A stretch of DNA of 34,999 nucleotides from Rhodocyclaceae bacterium. GTDB taxonomy: Bacteria > Pseudomonadota > Gammaproteobacteria > Burkholderiales > Rhodocyclaceae. The stretch is from NCBI GenBank assembly GCA_020445765.1, contig JAGRFY010000039.1, positions 1-34,999 of the forward strand, read 5' to 3'. Position numbers and translations under genes: made by a program. Below are positions 32,049 to 34,999 of this stretch, piece after piece. The notes below the pieces were generated by a model that was not told the origin of the DNA, ran no database searches, and saw only the letters and a program-made list of their open reading frames with translations. The number at the start of each line of letters is the position of its first letter. Positions within the stretch are counted from its first letter, which is position 1.

Positions 32049-34013
32049 TCAGGATTCGACGATGATCCTGCTCTCGCCGGAATCGCCGCTCATCGCCAGC
32101 ATCAGCGCATTGATGCGCTTGACGAAGCTGGCGGGATCCTCGAGGGTGCCGCCCTCGGCGAGCAGGGCCTGGTCGAACAGCACCTGCGCCCAGTCGTCGA
32201 AGCGATCGCTCTCGTGGTTGAGCCGACGCACCGCGGGATGCGACGGATTTATCTCGAGAATCGGCTGGCTGGCCGGCGCGTCCTGCCCGGCCGCCTTCAG
32301 GATGCGGGCGAGGTTCTGCCCCATGTCGTGTTCGTCGGCGACCAGGCAGGCCGGCGAATCGGTCAGGCGGTGGGTCACCCGGACCTCCTTGACGCGCTCG
32401 CCGAGCGTGGCCTTCATCTTCTCGACCAGTTCCTTCATGTCGTCGGCCGCCGCCTCGGCGGCCTTCTTCTCTTCCTGGTCCTCGAGATCGCCCAGATCGA
32501 GTCCACCCTTGGCCACCGACTGCAGCGACTTGCCGTCGAATTCGGTCAGGCTGCCGACCACCCATTCGTCGACGCGGTCGGCCAGCAACAGCACCTCGAT
32601 GCCCTTCTTGCGGAAGATCTCCAGGTGCGGGCTGTTCCGCGCCGCCTTGAAGCTCTCCGCGGTGACGTAGTAGATCTTGTCCTGGCCTTCCTTCATGCGA
32701 CCGATGTAGTCGGCCAGCGACACGGTCTGCGCCTCGCTGTCGTCGTCGGTCGTCGAGAAACGCAGCAGGCCGGCAATCTTCTCCTTGTTGGCGAAGTCCT
32801 CGCCGACCCCTTCCTTCAGGACGCGGCCGAACTCCTTCCAGAACCCGGCGTACTTCTCCTTGTCGTTCTCGGCCAGGTCCTCGAGCATCGACAACACCTT
32901 CTTGGTGCAGCCGGCGCGGATCGCGTCGATGTCCTTCGACTCCTGCAGAATTTCGCGCGACACATTGAGCGGCAGGTCGGCCGAATCGACGACGCCGCGC
33001 ACGAAGCGCAGGTACAGCGGCATCAGCTTCTCGGCGTCGTCCATGATGAACACCCGCTTGACGTAGAGCTTGACGCCATGGCGGGCGTTGCGGTCCCACA
33101 GGTCGAACGGCGCATGGGAAGGCACGTACAGCAACTGGGTGTATTCGTGACGGCCCTCGACGCGCGAATGGGTCCATGCCAACGGCTCGTCGTAGTCATG
33201 GCCGACATGCTTGTAAAAGGCCTTGTACTCGTCGTCGCTGATCTCGCTCTTGGCGCGTGCCCACAGCGCACTGGCCTGGTTGACGGTCTCGTCCTCGTCG
33301 GTCTCGATCTGGGCCTTCTTCTCCTCGTCCCAAGCCTCCTTCTTCATGACGATCGGCTGGACGATGTGGTCCGAGTACTTGCGGACCAGCGAGCGCAGTC
33401 GCCAGCCCGACAGCAGGTCGTCCTGATCCTCACGCAGGTGGAGGATGATTTCGGTGCCGCGGCCGGCCTTCTCGGCCGATTCGATGGTGTAGGCACCGGC
33501 GGTGTCGCCGCTCATCGTGCATTCCCACTTGACCGCCTCGGTCACCGGGGCACCAGCGCGGCGGGTCAGCACGGTCACCTTGTCGGCGACGATGAAGGAC
33601 GAATAGAAGCCGACCCCGAACTGACCGATCAGGTGGGCATCCTTCTGCCGATCGCCGGTGAGCGCACCAAAGAACTCGCGGGTGCCCGACTTGGCGATCG
33701 TGCCGAGGTTGTTCACGACCTCGTCGCGGCTCATGCCGATGCCGTTGTCCGACACGATCACCGTACGGCTGTCGTTGTCGAAACTGACCCGGATCTGGGC
33801 GTCACCGCCACCTTCGAGCAGTTCCGGATTGTCGAGCGACTCGAAGCGCAGCTTGTCGCAGGCGTCGGCCGCGTTGGAGATCAGTTCCCTGAGGAAGATC
33901 TCGCGGTTGGAATACAGCGAATGAATCATCAGGTGAAGCAGCTGCTTCACCTCGGCCTGGAAGTTCATGGTCTGGGCCGCACTGCTGCTGGCCCCGGCAT
34001 TGGCTTCGGTCAT
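32049..34013 (-). CDS. htpG: HtpG, bacterial Hsp90 chaperone
   Basis: HtpG is an ATP-driven dimeric chaperone that remodels client proteins under heat or oxidative stress. The 654-residue protein has the N-terminal GHKL ATPase with [49 protein letters not shown] and [11 protein letters not shown]. The middle domain has [19 protein letters not shown] and [11 protein letters not shown] with the catalytic-loop arginine. The C-terminal dimerisation domain ends around [13 protein letters not shown]. All motifs are intact and the length is typical. The start at complement 34013 has GGAG nine bases upstream and lies behind a sigma-32 promoter. Confidence 0.97.
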   Translation of the reverse strand: MTEANAGASSSAAQTMNFQAEVKQLLHLMIHSLYSNREIFLRELISNAADACDKLRFESLDNPELLEGGGDAQIRVSFDNDSRTVIVSDNGIGMSRDEVVNNLGTIAKSGTREFFGALTGDRQKDAHLIGQFGVGFYSSFIVADKVTVLTRRAGAPVTEAVKWECTMSGDTAGAYTIESAEKAGRGTEIILHLREDQDDLLSGWRLRSLVRKYSDHIVQPIVMKKEAWDEEKKAQIETDEDETVNQASALWARAKSEISDDEYKAFYKHVGHDYDEPLAWTHSRVEGRHEYTQLLYVPSHAPFDLWDRNARHGVKLYVKRVFIMDDAEKLMPLYLRFVRGVVDSADLPLNVSREILQESKDIDAIRAGCTKKVLSMLEDLAENDKEKYAGFWKEFGRVLKEGVGEDFANKEKIAGLLRFSTTDDDSEAQTVSLADYIGRMKEGQDKIYYVTAESFKAARNSPHLEIFRKKGIEVLLLADRVDEWVVGSLTEFDGKSLQSVAKGGLDLGDLEDQEEKKAAEAAADDMKELVEKMKATLGERVKEVRVTHRLTDSPACLVADEHDMGQNLARILKAAGQDAPASQPILEINPSHPAVRRLNHESDRFDDWAQVLFDQALLAEGGTLEDPASFVKRINALMLAMSGDSGESRIIVES

Positions 34014-34056
34014 CGGCTCGAACTCCGTTCATGGGTTGGTCTCGTGGTGATTGGCC

Positions 34057-34084
34057 ACATGGGTCCACCCTGGAGAATTTCAAG
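34057..34084 (-). promoter_or_regulatory. Heat-shock (sigma-32) promoter of htpG
   Basis: On the minus strand CTTGAA (complement 34079-34084) is followed after 14 bases by ACCCATGT (complement 34057-34064). The consensus is CTTGAA-N13/14-CCCCATnT, so only one base differs in the fixed positions. The transcript would start near 34050, 36 bases upstream of the htpG start codon. Such a site is expected for htpG. Confidence 0.7.
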
Positions 34085-34086
34085 CC

Positions 34087-34105
34087 CCCCGAACGCGACT
34101 CGGGG
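34087..34105 (-). terminator. Possible greB terminator hairpin
   Basis: CCCCGA (34087-34092) and TCGGGG (34100-34105) pair around a seven-base loop, about 25 bases after the greB stop and just upstream of the htpG -35 box. On the minus strand the following bases are GGCTTG, not a T-run, so the call is weak. Confidence 0.35.
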
Positions 34106-34129
34106 ACGCGGACGGCGCGACCAGCACCG

Positions 34130-34678
34130 TCAGCGGTATTCGATCGCCAGCACCTCGACCTCGCGCGGGCCGGCCGGGCTGTCGAAGCGCACCAGATCGC
34201 CTTCGCGCGACTTCATCAGCGCACGCGCGATCGGCGAGATCCAGCTCACCCGTCCGGCACCCGCGTCCGCCTCGTCGACCCCGACGATCTGGAAACGCTG
34301 CTCGTGGTCGCCGTCGGCGTCGCAGATGGTCACGGTCGCGCCGAAGAACACCTGCTCGAGATGGCCCTGCTCCGAAGGGTCGACCACGGTCGCGGTCTCG
34401 ATGCGCTTGATCAGGAAGCGGATGCGGCGATCGATCTCGCGCAGGCGCTTCTTGCCGTAGATGTAGTCGCCGTTCTCGGAGCGGTCGCCGTTGCCGGCCG
34501 CCCACGACACCACCTCGACGATCTTCGGCCGTTCGCGCCGGACCAGTTCGTCGAGTTCGGCGCGCAGCACGTCATAGCCGCGCCGCGTCATGTAGTTGCG
34601 GCCGGCCGGGACGGCCGGCTCGGGGGAAGCCTGGCCGTCGTCCTCGTCGTCGGATTCCTTAACGAACGCCTTGTTCAA
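34130..34678 (-). CDS. greB: Transcription elongation factor GreB
   Basis: GreB frees backtracked RNA polymerase by stimulating transcript cleavage through the secondary channel. The 182-residue protein has the N-terminal coiled coil (GYDVLRAELDELVRRERPKI and then GDRSENGDYIYGKKRLREI), whose tip bears the acidic residues needed for cleavage. The C-terminal FKBP-like domain has FGATVTICD, VSWISPIARALM and EGDLVRFDSPAG. The KKRLREIDRRIRFLIKR segment marks GreB rather than GreA. About 28 N-terminal residues (acidic DDEDDGQ...) precede the coiled coil and are longer than in E. coli. It lies between DUF3567 and htpG on the minus strand. Confidence 0.95.
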   Translation of the reverse strand: MNKAFVKESDDEDDGQASPEPAVPAGRNYMTRRGYDVLRAELDELVRRERPKIVEVVSWAAGNGDRSENGDYIYGKKRLREIDRRIRFLIKRIETATVVDPSEQGHLEQVFFGATVTICDADGDHEQRFQIVGVDEADAGAGRVSWISPIARALMKSREGDLVRFDSPAGPREVEVLAIEYR

Positions 34679-34711
34679 TCGTCGTGCAGGATGCCCTGTC
34701 CGGAGAAGCGA

Positions 34712-34945
34712 TCAGTGGTAGATGGCCGGCTGGTGCAGCAGGCCGCCATAGTGTTCGACGAGTATATCGAAAGCATCCTCGTCCGAACCGTTGGCGATCA
34801 CGCCGTCGAGTTCCTCGCGGAAGCGCTGGGCGGCTGCCGCACGGATCACCATGCCACGGCCGAGGCGCTTGTCGATCACCTCGATGGCATCGTGGCCGGG
34901 GTAATCGACAACATAGAGCTGCTGGTCGTTATACACAATCTGCAT
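34712..34945 (-). CDS. DUF3567 family protein
   Basis: The 77-residue cytosolic protein starts MQIVYNDQQLYVVDYPG. It has the core EVIDKRLGRGMVIRAAAAQ and ends GLLHQPAIYH, matching the betaproteobacterial DUF3567 family (unknown function). It has no membrane segment or known motif. GGAGG lies seven bases before the ATG on the minus strand. It ends 33 bases before greB. The last 54 bases of the window beyond it hold only its leader; I see no gene there. Confidence 0.8.
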   Translation of the reverse strand: MQIVYNDQQLYVVDYPGHDAIEVIDKRLGRGMVIRAAAAQRFREELDGVIANGSDEDAFDILVEHYGGLLHQPAIYH

Positions 34946-34999
34946 GGCGAACCTCCTGAAAGTCCGGAAGCGCCCTGGCCTCCGGGGTACATCCCGAAA

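Noticed and set aside
32214-34460. Plus-strand open frame of about 748 codons antisense to htpG and greB
   Set aside because: It has no recognisable domain, is rich in His/Arg/Gln/Leu from reverse-complement codons, and covers genes with excellent family matches. High GC makes long antisense frames common.
1-34999. CRISPR array, tRNA, insertion sequence, prophage or integron
   Set aside because: No regularly spaced direct repeats, cloverleaf-like sequence, transposase motif or integrase was seen on either strand.

Overview
The window reads as ordinary chromosome from a GC-rich betaproteobacterium, most plausibly a member of the Rhodocyclales or a close relative. The evidence is a DUF3567 gene and a DUF1841 gene (both typical of Betaproteobacteria), the order bpt - small exported protein - pyrD - rnfABCDGE - nth - DUF1841, a PEP-CTERM protein, a paired cytochrome c553 locus, and uniformly high-GC third codon positions. 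I see no tRNA, rRNA, CRISPR array, insertion sequence, integrase or phage gene. The genus is inference.

Layout. 1-7.7 kb: a partial two-repeat protein leaving the left edge (minus), an M32 carboxypeptidase, AlkB, then on the minus strand a phosphate-type solute-binding protein followed by a hybrid histidine kinase. A PQQ-type aldose dehydrogenase and a glutathione transferase run the other way. 7.7-13.5 kb: a 3D-domain lipoprotein, a broken TIR-domain remnant, a divergent Fe(III) ABC transporter (permease minus, ATPase plus), and the N-degron transferases aat and bpt, overlapping the ATPase gene and each other. An exported barrel-like protein of unknown role follows. 13.6-21.1 kb: pyrD, then the full Rnf ion-pumping ferredoxin:NAD oxidoreductase operon with nth and DUF1841.

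21.1-27.2 kb: a PEP-CTERM protein with an N-terminal membrane anchor, two small cytochromes c (minus), then MoxR ATPase - HDOD/degenerate EAL - VWA protein as one plus-strand unit, and a MarR regulator (minus). 27.4-31.4 kb: a ClC Cl-/H+ antiporter with a 240-residue disordered tail, then a persulfide dioxygenase-like hydrolase with a TSUP exporter (a sulfide detoxification pair). 31.4-35 kb: a small lipoprotein of lower GC, a perfect 38-base palindrome acting as the convergent terminator, htpG behind a clear heat-shock (sigma-32) promoter, greB, and DUF3567.

No complete new defence or mobile system is present. The points most worth a second look are a four-cysteine motif in the Fe(III) transporter ATPase, two small arginine-rich reading frames that bridge Rnf-operon genes with four-base overlaps at both ends, the PEP-CTERM protein that looks anchored at both ends, the MoxR-HDOD-VWA triad, and the TIR remnant.
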